From Paenibacillus puerhi (GTDB lineage: Bacteria; Bacillota; Bacilli; Paenibacillales; NBRC-103111): a stretch of 64,000 nt of DNA. Under the pieces are notes generated by a model, which worked only from the letters and a program-made list of their open reading frames with translations, made no database searches and had not been told where the DNA came from. Shown piece after piece: positions 36,704 to 48,500 of the stretch. The position numbers and the translations under genes were made by a program. The DNA lies in the NCBI RefSeq assembly GCF_009846885.1, contig NZ_WUWM01000021.1:62001-126000 (forward strand), written 5' to 3'. Position 1 is the stretch's first letter. Every line of letters begins with the position of its first letter.

Positions 36704-39190
36704 ATGAAAGTAAGCAAGAAGCTTTTGCAGATTGAGAGGGCAAATCAGTACGTAGAGCTGGCAACCGATGCAGCCAAGTACCGGATTTATTTAATGAATG
36801 ATCATATCGTCCGGGTTCGCTGCACCTTCGATGACGAGTTTGCCGAAGAAGCCTCTTATACGCTGACGATGACCGCATGGGAAGACAAGCTGGATACGTT
36901 GGTGGAGGACCGCAAGCGGGTAGAGGCGCTTCCAGCACATTATGAGGATTTTGGAACGCATCTGCTGCTTACGACGAAGGAGCTTCGGGTCATCATTCAT
37001 CGGGATCCCTTTGCCATTGAAATTACCGACGCGCAAGGGCGTGTACTCCATGAGGATCTGAAGGAGCGCTCCTATGTGAAGGATAAGCAGGGACGCTTGT
37101 ATCATTATTCGTGCATGCAGGATGGAGATCATTATTACGGCTTTGGCGAGAAGAGCGGGTATTTGAACAAAAAGAATAGAAGACTGCGGATGCATAACGT
37201 GGATACGATCGGCTACGATTCCGAGCACACGGATCCGCTGTACAAGCATATTCCCTTTTATATTAAATTCAATGGGGCCGCACAAGCGGCGACGGGGCTT
37301 TTCTATCATAACAGCTATGAGTCCACGTTTGATATGGGCAATGAACGAAGCGGCTATTGGAACAAGTACAGCTATTTTTGCGCGGACGGCGGAGAGCTGG
37401 ATATCTTCTTCATGCACGGCCCGGAGATCAAGGATGTTGTCCGGCACTATACGGATCTGACAGGCAAGACGATCATGCCGACCCAATATTCCTTGGGCTA
37501 CATGGGCTCGACGATGTACTATACCGAGCTGGACCAGAATTCGGACCAGGCTATATTGGGCTTCCTGGACAAGTGCAGGTCGGAAGGCATTCCCTGCGAC
37601 GGCTTCTTTATGTCCTCGGGTTACACGACAGGCCAAGACGGAAAAAGGTATGTCTTTAACTGGAATTACGATCGTTTCCCGAATCCGCAAAGCTTCATCG
37701 AGCAGATGCACAGCAAGGGTGCGGCGCTCGCGCCTAACATTAAGCCGGGTATGCTGCTGACCCATCCGCGCTATAAGGAATTCGACGAGGCCGGTGCTTA
37801 TATTAAAGACGATCAAGGGGAAAAGTCGGAAACGGACCGCTACTGGGGCGGGCAGGCATCCTTCGTCGACTTCACGAACCCGAAGGGCAGAGAGCTGTGG
37901 AAGAAGCATCTGAAGGAGTCGTTCATTAACCTTGGCGTAACCTCTATTTGGAATGACAATAATGAATATGAAATTAATAATCCCGATGCGCTCTGCGAGT
38001 TTGAAGGCGATAAAAAGGAAATCAGCGCATTACGGCCGATTTTGCCTAATCTGATGGCTCAAATGGCCAAGGAAGCGATCGCCGAGGCCGCGCCGAACAC
38101 AAGACCGTATATCGTCAACCGGGCAGGATTTGCCGGTATACAGCGTTTTGCCCAAACATGGGCGGGAGATAATAATACGAGCTGGCACAGTCTGAAGTTC
38201 AATGTTCCTGTGATCCTGGGCATGGGCTTGTCGGGGGTAGCGAATCAGGGCTGCGATATCGGAGGCTTTTTCGGACCGGCGCCGGAGCCGGAGCTGTTCG
38301 TCCGGTGGGTGCAGAACGGGATTTTCCAGCCGAGATTCTCAATCCATTCCTGCAACACCGATAATACCGTAACCGAGCCGTGGATGTATCCTTCGTATAC
38401 CCCGTTGATTCGGGAAGCGATCCAGCTTCGTTACCGCCTTGTTCCTTACTTCTACTCCTTGTTGAACGAAGCATCCGAGTCAGGCTCTCCCGTGATGCGG
38501 CCGATGGTATATGAGTTCCAGCACGATCCGGCAACCTGGGAGGAAAGCTTCGATTTCATGCTTGGCCGGTCCATTCTGGTGGCGAACGTGCTGGACAAAG
38601 GTGCGCAAACGCGAAAGGTGTATTTGCCGCAAGGAAGCGACTGGATCGACTGGCACACGAGGGAGCGTTATACCGGTGGGCAAACGATCGAGCTGGGGGT
38701 ATCGCTAAGCTCGATCCCGATGTTTATCCGAAGCGGAGCGATTATTCCGATGGCGCCCCAGCTGCAGAACATTCATCACGATACGGTAGAAGAGCTGCAT
38801 GTGCTGATCGAGCCGTCACAGCATTCGAGCTTTGTGCTGTATGAGGACGACGGGGTAACGAATAATTATAAAAACGGAGATTATCGTAAAACGAAGATTG
38901 AGGTCGAGAGCGCGGGGCAAACGAGCATCTCCTTCACAACAGAAGGAACCTACTCCAGCAGCGTGAAGCGCGTGGTGATCGATCTGATCGCGAGGGAGAT
39001 AGCTCCGGTTCGCGTAACGCTGCAAGACCGCAAGCTTCCGATGTTTCTGGGCCCTGGCGAGTGGGAAAGCAGCGATGAAGGCTGGTATTACGATCTCGAG
39101 CTCAAAGCGGCAAAAATCAAGTACATTCCGCTTGATACCGATTATGAGCTGACCGTAAACTTCGATGTCAAGGATCTAATATCTATTTAA
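36704..39190 (+). CDS. GH31 alpha-glycosidase, cytoplasmic
   Basis: The product is about 828 residues, with no signal peptide. The N-terminal beta-sandwich (about 20-230) is followed by the GH31 barrel with nucleophile D418 in SIWNDNNEYEI and acid/base D489 in TWAGDNNTSW, then C-terminal beta domains (GAIIPMAP region onward). ATG 36704 follows CAGGAGA; TTG 36683 is also in frame. GH31 enzymes remove alpha-glucosyl, alpha-xylosyl or alpha-galactosyl groups. Its place between glycerol kinase and glycerol-3-phosphate dehydrogenase suggests an imported alpha-glycosyl-glycerol as substrate (glucosylglycerol or floridoside type), with glycerol as one product. That substrate is inferred from context only. 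Confidence 0.92.
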   Translation: MKVSKKLLQIERANQYVELATDAAKYRIYLMNDHIVRVRCTFDDEFAEEASYTLTMTAWEDKLDTLVEDRKRVEALPAHYEDFGTHLLLTTKELRVIIHRDPFAIEITDAQGRVLHEDLKERSYVKDKQGRLYHYSCMQDGDHYYGFGEKSGYLNKKNRRLRMHNVDTIGYDSEHTDPLYKHIPFYIKFNGAAQAATGLFYHNSYESTFDMGNERSGYWNKYSYFCADGGELDIFFMHGPEIKDVVRHYTDLTGKTIMPTQYSLGYMGSTMYYTELDQNSDQAILGFLDKCRSEGIPCDGFFMSSGYTTGQDGKRYVFNWNYDRFPNPQSFIEQMHSKGAALAPNIKPGMLLTHPRYKEFDEAGAYIKDDQGEKSETDRYWGGQASFVDFTNPKGRELWKKHLKESFINLGVTSIWNDNNEYEINNPDALCEFEGDKKEISALRPILPNLMAQMAKEAIAEAAPNTRPYIVNRAGFAGIQRFAQTWAGDNNTSWHSLKFNVPVILGMGLSGVANQGCDIGGFFGPAPEPELFVRWVQNGIFQPRFSIHSCNTDNTVTEPWMYPSYTPLIREAIQLRYRLVPYFYSLLNEASESGSPVMRPMVYEFQHDPATWEESFDFMLGRSILVANVLDKGAQTRKVYLPQGSDWIDWHTRERYTGGQTIELGVSLSSIPMFIRSGAIIPMAPQLQNIHHDTVEELHVLIEPSQHSSFVLYEDDGVTNNYKNGDYRKTKIEVESAGQTSISFTTEGTYSSSVKRVVIDLIAREIAPVRVTLQDRKLPMFLGPGEWESSDEGWYYDLELKAAKIKYIPLDTDYELTVNFDVKDLISI

Positions 39191-39216
39191 CTTCGTTTCG
39201 TTCGGGGGAATACAAG

Positions 39217-40875
39217 ATGGGCATGAGCTTTGCAAGTAAACAAAGAACGGACATATTACAAGCCCTGCACAATCAAAGGTTTGATTTGCTTGTGATCGGC
39301 GGCGGTATTACCGGTGCAGGAATTGCGCTGGATGCGACGACCCGGGGTATGAGCACGGTGCTTGTGGAAATGCAGGATTTCGCCGCAGGCACGTCCAGCC
39401 GCTCGACCAAGCTGGTCCATGGCGGACTGCGGTACTTGAAGCAGTTTGAAGTGAAGATGGTCGCCGAGGTTGGCAAAGAGCGTGCGGTGGTGTACGAGAA
39501 TGGACCGCACGTCACTACGCCGGAATGGATGCTTCTGCCGTTCCATAAGGGCGGAACGTTCGGGAAGTTCAGTACCTCTCTGGGGCTTAGGCTGTACGAC
39601 TTTCTAGCGGGGGTCAAGCGCAGCGAGTGGCGGACGATGCTCGACGTCCAGGAGACGATCCGCCGGGCTCCTCTCGTGAAGCGTGAAGGACTGAAGGGCA
39701 GCGGGGTATACGTGGAATACCGGACCGATGACGCGCGACTCACGATCGAGGTCATGAAAGAAGCGGTGTCCCGTGGAGCCAAGGCTGTCAACTATGCCAA
39801 GGTGGAGCAGTTTATCTATGAAGACGGCAAGGTCGTCGGCGTGAGGGTGACGGATACCGTTCACGGAGGAGCGTACAACATCTTTGCGCAGAAAATTGTA
39901 AATGCTACAGGTCCTTGGGTGGATTCGCTTCGCGAGAAGGATATGTCCAAAACGAACAAGCATTTGCAACTGACCAAAGGGGTTCACTTGGTCTTCGACC
40001 AATCCCGTTTCCCGCTGCAGCAAGCCGTATATTTCGACACGCCGGACGGGCGAATGGTTTTCGCGATTCCGCGGGACGGGAAGGCGTACGTCGGCACCAC
40101 CGATACGGTCTTCAAGGAAGATCCCGCTCATCCGCGCATGACCGCGGAGGATCGGAGCTATATTATCGATGCGATAAACTATATGTTCCCATCGCTGAAC
40201 ATCGCGGCCGAGGACGTCGAATCCAGCTGGGCCGGACTACGCCCGCTGATATTCGAAGAAGGCAAACATGCGTCGGAAATTTCCCGGAAGGATGAAATTT
40301 GGGAGTCCCCGACCGGATTGATTACGATAGCCGGGGGTAAGCTGACGGGCTACCGCAAAATGGCGGAAATGGTTCTCGACCATCTGGTTGCATTGTTTCA
40401 AAAAGAAGGCGTACATCGTTTTACCCCCTGCACGACCAAACGTATTCCGATCTCGGGAGGCAGCGTCGGCGGGCCGGAGCAATTCCCTTCCTATATCGAG
40501 CGCAAGGCCAGCGAGGGGGTAAAGCGGGGCTTCATCAAGGAACAGGCGGAGAAGCTGGTGCGCAAATACGGCTCCAATATCGATCGGATTTACGAGCTGG
40601 CGGAACGGCATTCACAGGATGCTGCTGCCCATGGACTTCCTCTAGATGTGCTGGCCATGCTCGTCTATGCCATGGAAGAGGAGATGGCGGTAAGTCCGAT
40701 CGACTTCTTCAACCGGCGTACGGGCGCGCTGCTCTTCGATATCGCCTGGGTGCATCAATATAAAGCTCCCGTCATTTCGTTTATGGCACAGCAGTTGCAA
40801 TGGAGCGAAGAGGCCACACGTCAGTACCGAGAAGAACTGGAGAGGCACTTGCACGAGGCGATTACACCCGTTTAA
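39217..40875 (+). CDS. glpD: FAD-dependent glycerol-3-phosphate dehydrogenase
   Basis: The 552-residue enzyme oxidises glycerol-3-phosphate to dihydroxyacetone phosphate and feeds electrons to the quinone pool at the membrane. The N-terminal dinucleotide motif LLVIGGGITGAGIALDATTR is followed by GTSSRSTKLVHGGLRYL, the GlpD signature, and later AIPRDGKAYVGTTDT and ITIAGGKLTGYRKMAE. The C-terminal domain has the usual length. GGGGGAA precedes the ATG. With glycerol kinase upstream it completes conversion of glycerol to a glycolytic intermediate inside one operon. Confidence 0.97.
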   Translation: MGMSFASKQRTDILQALHNQRFDLLVIGGGITGAGIALDATTRGMSTVLVEMQDFAAGTSSRSTKLVHGGLRYLKQFEVKMVAEVGKERAVVYENGPHVTTPEWMLLPFHKGGTFGKFSTSLGLRLYDFLAGVKRSEWRTMLDVQETIRRAPLVKREGLKGSGVYVEYRTDDARLTIEVMKEAVSRGAKAVNYAKVEQFIYEDGKVVGVRVTDTVHGGAYNIFAQKIVNATGPWVDSLREKDMSKTNKHLQLTKGVHLVFDQSRFPLQQAVYFDTPDGRMVFAIPRDGKAYVGTTDTVFKEDPAHPRMTAEDRSYIIDAINYMFPSLNIAAEDVESSWAGLRPLIFEEGKHASEISRKDEIWESPTGLITIAGGKLTGYRKMAEMVLDHLVALFQKEGVHRFTPCTTKRIPISGGSVGGPEQFPSYIERKASEGVKRGFIKEQAEKLVRKYGSNIDRIYELAERHSQDAAAHGLPLDVLAMLVYAMEEEMAVSPIDFFNRRTGALLFDIAWVHQYKAPVISFMAQQLQWSEEATRQYREELERHLHEAITPV

Positions 40876-41003
40876 TAGGATAAAGGCGCATGACAGCCTC
40901 TTGGAATATGCTCCAGGAGGCTTGTCTTCAGATCAAGCAAGATATGATAAATTGTCAGCATTAACCGATAAAACGAGCCAGGGATTCTGTGATAGGATAC
41001 TTA

Positions 41004-41017
41004 TGTAACCGCTATCA
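41004..41017 (+). promoter_or_regulatory. cre-like operator before the second binding-protein gene
   Basis: TGTAACCGCTATCA matches the CcpA consensus TGWNANCGNTNWCA at every specified position. It is 26 bases before the ATG at 41043, so a bound regulator would block initiation or early elongation from a local promoter. This suggests the second binding protein has its own, catabolite-controlled expression. Confidence 0.6.
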
Positions 41018-41042
41018 ATATATAGTATGGGGGGATTTAAGA

Positions 41043-42362
41043 ATGATGAAGCGTGTAAAATCGACGATGCTGCTTTCTCTTGCAGCTGTACTCACATTGG
41101 GCACGGCAGCGTGCTCCAGTGGCAATTCGGGCGGCTCCCAAGCCGGCGCCAAGGATGCGGCGGGCAACACGGGGTCCGAGGCAAAGAAGGAAGTCACACT
41201 CGATTATGTTTGGTTTACCGACGGTATTGAAGGCGAAGTAATGAAAGCGATTACTGCGGACTATCAGAAGGAAAATCCGCACGTAAAGATTAATCTTATC
41301 GAGGTTCCCTTTAAAGACCTGGGCACGAAGCTGAAAACGATGATCTCCGGGGGCAAACCGCCTGCACTAACGCGCATCACCGATACGGGACTTTTTGCGA
41401 ATCAGGCCTTGGATCTAACGCCTTATGTAGGCAGCGCGGATAGCTTTACTTCGCAGTATATCGATTCCATAAAACCTTATTATGTGGTAGACAACAAAAT
41501 TATTGCCGCTCCGATGGACGTTACCGCCAACGGGATCATCTACAACAAAACGCTGTTCGATAAAGCGGGCGTTAAGGTGCCGACCTCCAAGGACAACATC
41601 TGGACGTGGGATGAGTTTAACGCCTCCCTCAAGCAGGTCATGGAGAAGGGCGGAGCCAAATCCGGTCTTGTATGGGACTTCACGCCGCATAGATGGTCGA
41701 CGATGCTGTATCAGTTCGGCGGCAGCATGATCAGTGCAGATGGCAAAAAAGCGGCCATCAACAGCCCGGAGGGCGTTCAAGCCTTGGAATACTTCGTCAA
41801 GCTGCATAAGGATGGCATTATTCCTCCGTCTGTCTGGCTCGGCTCCGAGAACCCAAACAACCTGTTCCGCTCCGGAACGGTAGCCGTGCATTGGGCGGGT
41901 AACTGGATGCTGAGCAATTACAAGGACATCGACACCTTTGAGTGGGGAGTCACCTACATGCCGAAGCAAAAAATTCGCTCCTCCGTACCGGGCGGCAAGT
42001 ATGTCATGGCCTTTAAAGGTTCAGGCGTAGAAAAAGAAACCGCCGAGTTTATTAAGTACTTATCCTCGAAGGAAGTCAATGCAAGGTTTAATAAGGAGTC
42101 GCTCTTTATCAGCCCGCGTAAGGACAATGCCAAGCTGGAATATGCCTTCGGTAAGGAAATGTTCGAGGTGTTTGCGGACGAATTGGCGAACACGACGCCG
42201 CTTGCGGCTAACGATTGGTCCAGGCAAGACATCGTTCCGAAGTTTTCTACAGACTTGAGAAGTCATATTGTGGAGGCTATTTCAGGTAAAGCAACGGCGC
42301 AGGACGCGCTGGACAAAACTGCGAAGCTGATCGATAAAGCGATCGGCGAGCAAGGGAAATAA
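41043..42362 (+). CDS. Sugar-binding lipoprotein 2, paralogue of the one at 32008
   Basis: The 439-residue lipoprotein has lipobox TAAC (acylated C24) and a family-1 solute-binding domain. It is strikingly similar to the first binding protein over the whole mature part (for example APMDVTANG, YNKTLFDKAGVKVPTS, LVWDFTP, YQFGGSM, NPNNLFR and FEWGVTYMP in both). The ATG at 41043 has GGGGGG at good spacing; the in-frame start at 40989 lacks one. It lies after glpD at the end of the operon, with a cre-like box in front and a good terminator behind, so it may be expressed separately and give the single permease pair a second ligand range. Confidence 0.92.
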   Translation: MMKRVKSTMLLSLAAVLTLGTAACSSGNSGGSQAGAKDAAGNTGSEAKKEVTLDYVWFTDGIEGEVMKAITADYQKENPHVKINLIEVPFKDLGTKLKTMISGGKPPALTRITDTGLFANQALDLTPYVGSADSFTSQYIDSIKPYYVVDNKIIAAPMDVTANGIIYNKTLFDKAGVKVPTSKDNIWTWDEFNASLKQVMEKGGAKSGLVWDFTPHRWSTMLYQFGGSMISADGKKAAINSPEGVQALEYFVKLHKDGIIPPSVWLGSENPNNLFRSGTVAVHWAGNWMLSNYKDIDTFEWGVTYMPKQKIRSSVPGGKYVMAFKGSGVEKETAEFIKYLSSKEVNARFNKESLFISPRKDNAKLEYAFGKEMFEVFADELANTTPLAANDWSRQDIVPKFSTDLRSHIVEAISGKATAQDALDKTAKLIDKAIGEQGK

Positions 42363-42389
42363 TGAACCAGTAACGGGTTGAGAAGGATC

Positions 42390-42433
42390 ATAAGCTGACA
42401 TCGTTTTCCAAACGAGTGTCAGCTTATTTTTTG
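42390..42433 (+). terminator. Terminator of the glycerol-glycoside operon
   Basis: A perfect 11-bp stem, ATAAGCTGACA (42390-42400) with TGTCAGCTTAT (42417-42427), is followed by TTTTTTG. It separates the operon from the giant glycanase gene. Confidence 0.9.
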
Positions 42434-42543
42434 TGAAATGGTAAAAATACCCGTACGATAAGTAAAATTAGAAGCATGAATGCGGTTTCACATCTCGGTA
42501 TAATTTAGATGTTCATATACGGCAGCAAAAGGAGGATATGTGA

Positions 42544-45500
42544 GTGAGCAGGAAGCAGCATTCCATTAGAACAAGGATATTTTCTATCGTGATGTCCGCT
42601 ATGCTGATAGTCGGATTGTTTCCGGCGTACGGACTGCAGGCCGTATCTGCGGCAACGGCGGATACGGTTTACGCAGCCGCCTACATGGGGGCGAAAACAA
42701 CGGCAGGCACTACTTTGCCTGGCAGCGTAGCAATTGGAGGCCAGAGCACACCCGTGACCTGGCATATTGGCGAGGACACCTTTGCCGTGCCTTACGAAAC
42801 GGTGACGGTCACCGGTACGGCGGGCGGCGTATCGGTCGCAGCGAGTGTGGAGGTGATTCCGCCTGAAAGCAATCCGCTCGTTTACTTTGTAGATAGCGGC
42901 CGAGGCGGCGACTCCTTTGGATATGCCTCAAGCGCTTCGCCCGTCTATGAGTCCGTTAAAGCGCTGAGCGGCGGCAGCTTGCTTAACCTTGCCCCGGATC
43001 AGAGGTATGTCGGCGGTACGACCGAATGGGGCTTCGACGATTCCGTTCAGAAGGTGAAAAACTCCGCGAATGGGGGCCTGACCAACCCCGCCACCGATCC
43101 ATCCATCTGGGTTGTCGGGCTTCGCGCTGATCCGGCTACCAACCATATTATTTATAAATTGAAAGCGCTCCCTTCCGGAACCTATACGCTCAGCAGCGGA
43201 TTCCATGATTGGTACGGCAGTCGTTCCCGGGTGATCCGGCCCGCGCTCGAGTATCAGGATACGAGCGGCGGTGTGAAGACGATTCTGCTTGACCAGTTCA
43301 ACACCAATGCAACCAAGTCGATCTCCAGCGAATTCACCATTCCTGCAGAGATTAATACAAGCGTGCCTATGACCCTGACCTATGGCTACGTTTCCGGCGA
43401 AAAACCAATTCTCAGCTGGTTCGCCATCTCCGAGGGCGGGATCAAGGGAATGATCGACAACGCCCGGCAGGCCGCAGCTGCTACCGTCAAGGTCATGCTG
43501 GACGGCAATGATATCAAAGCGGACAATGTTAACGGCCTCACGTTCAAGGGCTTTGGCGTACTGAGCGCCAACAGCACCAGCGCGCTGCTGATGGATTATA
43601 AGTCTGAGCATCCCGAGGCTTATGCGGAAATGCTGCGGATCTTGTTCGGCGGGGAGCATCCGATCATGACGCATGTCAAAATCGAGATGGGCAACGACCG
43701 CAACAACTCGACAGGACCGGACCCGGCCACGATGCGTACGGCCGATGAAGAGGCCAATGTCAAGCGTCATCCCGGCTTCCAGCTGGCGGCCGACGCCAAG
43801 GCGGTGAACCCCAATCTCAAGGTGAGCATCCTGCGCTGGAACGCGCCGGCCTGGGCGAACAGCAACGACAACATTTATTCCTGGTATAAAAATACGATTT
43901 TGGCCGCTTATCGCGAATACGGCTATATGGTCGATTACGTCAATCCCCATATCAACGAGCATTCGGCCGATCTGACTTGGACCAAGCAATATGCCGAGCG
44001 GGTCAGAGGGGATCAAGCGGGCTTTAACAGCCCACAAGAGCAAGCGCTGTACAATCGGATCGAAATTGTCATCTCCGATGAGGTCGGGATCGGCTCCTTC
44101 GGCGGCAGCATGGTCAGCGACGCTGCCCTGCGCAATGCCGTGTCGGTCGCCGGCTACCACTATAACACCGATGATGATAGCGCGGGCAATTTCAAACGGC
44201 TCGCGGAGCAATTCGATAAGGAGATCTGGAACAGCGAGGCGCAGGCAACCTTCAGCAACTCGTCCTTCCGGCCGAACAACAACGTGAAGGATCCGTCCGT
44301 GGCGGGCACAGGCCTAGGCGGTACCGGCAGCGCGCTTGAGATGGGCAACACCATCATCAAGGGGTTTGTCAATTCCCGCCGGACGCACTTTGTCTACCAG
44401 CCGGCCATCGGTTCCTTCTATGAAGGCGGACAGTATTCCTTCAAAGAATTGGTCAGCGCGCGCGATCCATGGTCGGGCTGGATTCACTATGACGCAGGTC
44501 TTGTTGTCCTGCAGCATTTCAATTGGTTTGCGAAGGTAGGCTGGGAGAACGACGCGAATACCGCGGGCATCTGGAGAACGGTTCCTCAGGCCAGCTCTAC
44601 CGGCGCGACGGGCACGAACCCGGTCAGCGGACGCAACGGCACGCCTAGCTACATGACACTTGCGGCTCCCGACAAAAGTGATTTCTCCACCGTGATCGTC
44701 AACGACAGCGAGTATGAAAGAATTTACAAGCTTCAGACGGTCAATATGAGCTATACGGGCAACCCTACTCTGGAAGTATGGGAAACCCGAGCGGCTGACC
44801 AAGGGAAAGCGTTCAACAGCAATCATATGAACTATCTCGGCAGCGCTGCCGCAGATGGCGGCGGCGTGTATACCGTGCGCGTCAAGCCGTATTCGGTCGT
44901 AACCGTTACGACGCTCGACAATCATGAGAAAGAGGCGTACAACACGAAGCTGCCCGTAGAGGGTGAGCGAACCGTACTGGATACCGATGCATCCGGGGCG
45001 GTCCGCAAAACGGATGACAAGATCCTTTACGCCGATGATTTTGACTACACGGGTCAAACCGTTCCGGTGATTGGGGCAGGCGGTCAAATTACGGGCAGCG
45101 AAAGCTACATAGACTCCCGTGGCGGCTCCAAAAGCGTGATCCCCCGGTACACCCATGACCGCAACGGGGCTTTCGAAGCGTATCTGCCGGACGGGTCCGA
45201 TAACTATGTGCTGCGGCAGCAGCTGGACAGAGCGATTATGGGGCTCGGCGGCACGTGGAACGGCGGCGATCCCGTCACGGCCATCGGGGACTACCGGTGG
45301 ACGAACTACAAGGCAAGCGTCGATGTTTCGTTCGAAAACAACAGCACCCAGAGCGGGGCCAATTACGCGGCGATCGGCGCCAGGTATCAGGGAGGCGGCA
45401 GCTCCCACACACTCGGCGGCACGCCGTATGTGCTGAAATATTGGTTGGACGGCGGCTGGCAGCTGGTGGTCAACAACAGCGCGGTGGCCAGCGGGAATGT

Positions 45501-48500
45501 CGTGAACGGCGACGGCGGCGTGAAGATTGACGGGTTTAACGCAGCCTATAATGCCTGGCATAATCTGGCCATTCAGGTGGCGGGCAGCGTAGTGACCGCT
45601 TATCTGGACGGCGTGAAGCTGGCGGCGTACACCGATCCGAATCCCAAATTGTCCGGACGGGTGGATCTGGCCAGCGGGTATTATCACGTTCGCTTCGACA
45701 ATCTGAGGGTTGAAACGGTGGACGGCTACACGCCCTACTATTCCGAGCATCTGGATAATCTGGAAATGTACGATCTGGCATCCGTTCCCGGCCCCAAATT
45801 GATATACAGCGGTCCGTGGAATCATCGAAACGGCGAAGGCATGTATATTTATCATCGCTCCACGTCTGTCAGCCAAGGAGCTGGAGCAGCGCTGACCTAC
45901 ACGTTCACGGGTACCGGGCTTGATATTCTCGGTCCGAACGACGGTTCGGCGAAGCTCGAAGTGACGGTGGACGGACAGCTCGTTAACCGATCCGCCAGTA
46001 CGACGAACTCCAAGGAGCTTTATCAAACCTATGCGCTTCGCGGGCTTAGCTATGGCAAGCATACCGTGCAGATCAAGGTAGTCAGCGGCACGCTGGCGGT
46101 GGATTCGGTGGCGGTAGTTTCCGGCGAAGTCCAAGGCACGCCGGATATCGCGGCTCTCCAGGCGGCGGCAGCGGCAGCGCAGGACATCAGCCGTCAGGCC
46201 GAATTCAAAGAAAGCGACTGGCAGCTCTTCGAGTCTTCGCGGGCTGCGGCACAGGAGGCATTGAGCGATCCCGCCGCCTACCGATTGGATCAGGAGGGAG
46301 CCGAGCAGCTTGCGGCGCGTCTGATCTTTGCCCAGAACCAATTGTTCACGGGCGATATACGGGAGCTTGCTTCGCCTCATTATGCAGCCGCTTATGTCGG
46401 AAAGCGTCCGAACCTTCCCGAGAAGGTGCTGGCGACACGGGCAGATGGCACGACGCAGGAAGTGACCGTCAATTGGAAGCTGGACGGCGTCAGCTTCGAC
46501 ACCGCCTATAAAACGGTAGCCGTAACCGGAACTTACGGAACCCTGCAAACGGTTGGCTATGTGGAAGTGGTACCCGAAGACATTCGTTATTTCGTGGATC
46601 TTAACGCTACAGCAGCAGGGCTGACATCGGGGCATACGTCTACTACGACGCTGGGCTATGATTCGCCCGCCTACGGCGCAGTCGCGGCACTCGCCGCCAC
46701 AGCAGGCAAGCCGCTGCTCAACGGCGCACCGGATCAGGTGTATGACGCTGCCAAGGGAACCAGCTGGGGCCATAGCGGCCACAACGCCGCCGGTTCGCCA
46801 TCCGTTACTTACAAAGGCATTGTGAGCGGCCCTTACAGCAAGCAAAGCACGACGGGGATTTATACAGCGAATCAGAACGGCGCGGCCGTCATGTATACGT
46901 TCGACAACCTGTCTCCCGGGGAGTACACGCTGACGCTCGGCACTTACAGCTGGTGGCCTACCAGCGCACGCACCGAAGAAGTCTACCTGGAGTATGACGG
47001 AGGAAGCAAGCTTGTCGACACGATTACGCTGAACAGCAGTTCGTTTGACGTAGTCCGGGGCTATACGTTCGCCAAAGCGGGAACGGGATCCTTGAAGCTC
47101 AAGCTGGCAGGCGCGCAGAGCAACCAGTCGCCGCTGCTGTCCTTCGTGGGAGTGGCTCCGGTACGAAGCGCTGCCGTTGACAAAGCCGCCCTGCAGGCGC
47201 TGTACGATCAGCATAAGAGCAAGGAAAACGATAGTTATACCGAAGTCAGCTGGAGCAGCTTCCAGTCGGCTCTTGCGAATACGCTGAGTGTGCTTGGGAA
47301 AGCAGACGCGACGCAGGAAGAGGTCAATAGTTCGCTGCAGGCCTTGAACAATGCGGTTGCGGGCCTTGTGCAGCATACGAATACGAGCCGTACGGCTGAC
47401 CTGTACGCGACTTATGCGGGTACCGTGCCTCAGCTTCCGCAGCGGGTACGGCTTGCAGATGGCGGACCCGAGTTTGACATCCGTTCATGGACGACGGGCA
47501 GCGGAAGCGCTATAACGGCCAGCGATTTCGCCACACCTTATGAAACGGTCACCGTGATCGGCAGCTATACGGATGGCGGCGAGAAGCAGTTCACCGTACA
47601 AGTGGAGGTTGTGCCGCAGAACCTCAAATACTTTATCGACGGCGGCGCAACGAACCCTTATGTCTGGGACGCCGTTCGGAAGCTGACGGGTAACGCTTTG
47701 CTGAATGATTCGGCCAATCAGGTGTACAGTTCCGAGTCGGGCTGGGGCTATATCGCGCTCAGCAGCGGAGGAGCAGTGAAGCCGATTATCAACAAGTCGG
47801 CCCAGCCGGATCTGGACAAAAATGCGACGGGCATAATGATCGACGGCGGCGATCCCTTGTCTACTTTATCGTATCGGCTTGATGGACTCGAAGGCGGGAA
47901 AACGTACCGATTTACATCGTATCACCGTCTGTGGTGGGGCAATGAAATGCCGATCAAAATTGCGGTTACGTATGCGCTGAATGGCGAGACGGTTACCCGG
48001 ATTGTGGACCGCCTCCACCTGGATCACGCCGGACACTCCAAGCAGGTCGCCTACAGCGTGAATCTGCCGGTGGGCGCTTCCGATGTGCGGTATGTCCTAA
48101 CCAATGCCGGCTCCTATACGTCCGGTCCGGGAGCAGGCAAGACGAACAAAAATGCCGCCATCAGCTGGCTGGCCGTCGAGGAGCTGAACGGTCCGGTCGA
48201 ACCGGTAACCTATGCTTCCCTAGGCGGTGTAGCCGGGGAGAATACCGATGTGTGGATGGATACGAACGGAGTTCCGATTCAAGCCCATGGCGGCCAGGTC
48301 ACCTGGGTCGATCATATTGCCTGGAACGGCAACGTACCGTCTTACACCGCGACTCCGGCTGAGGGCGACGGCGCATGGCTGTGGGTCGGCGAAGACAAGA
48401 CGTACGGCGGGCGGCCGATTGGCGGCATCCACACCTATGTGTCTAAAGACTTGTACAACTGGGTAGACATGGGCGTTGCTCTATACCCTCATCGTGTTTT

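Noticed and set aside
44314..47376. 1020-codon open frame on the minus strand inside the giant glycanase gene
   Set aside because: It is antisense to clear GH59 and galactose-binding domains; the length comes from the GC-rich, stop-poor complement. The translation has no domain pattern.
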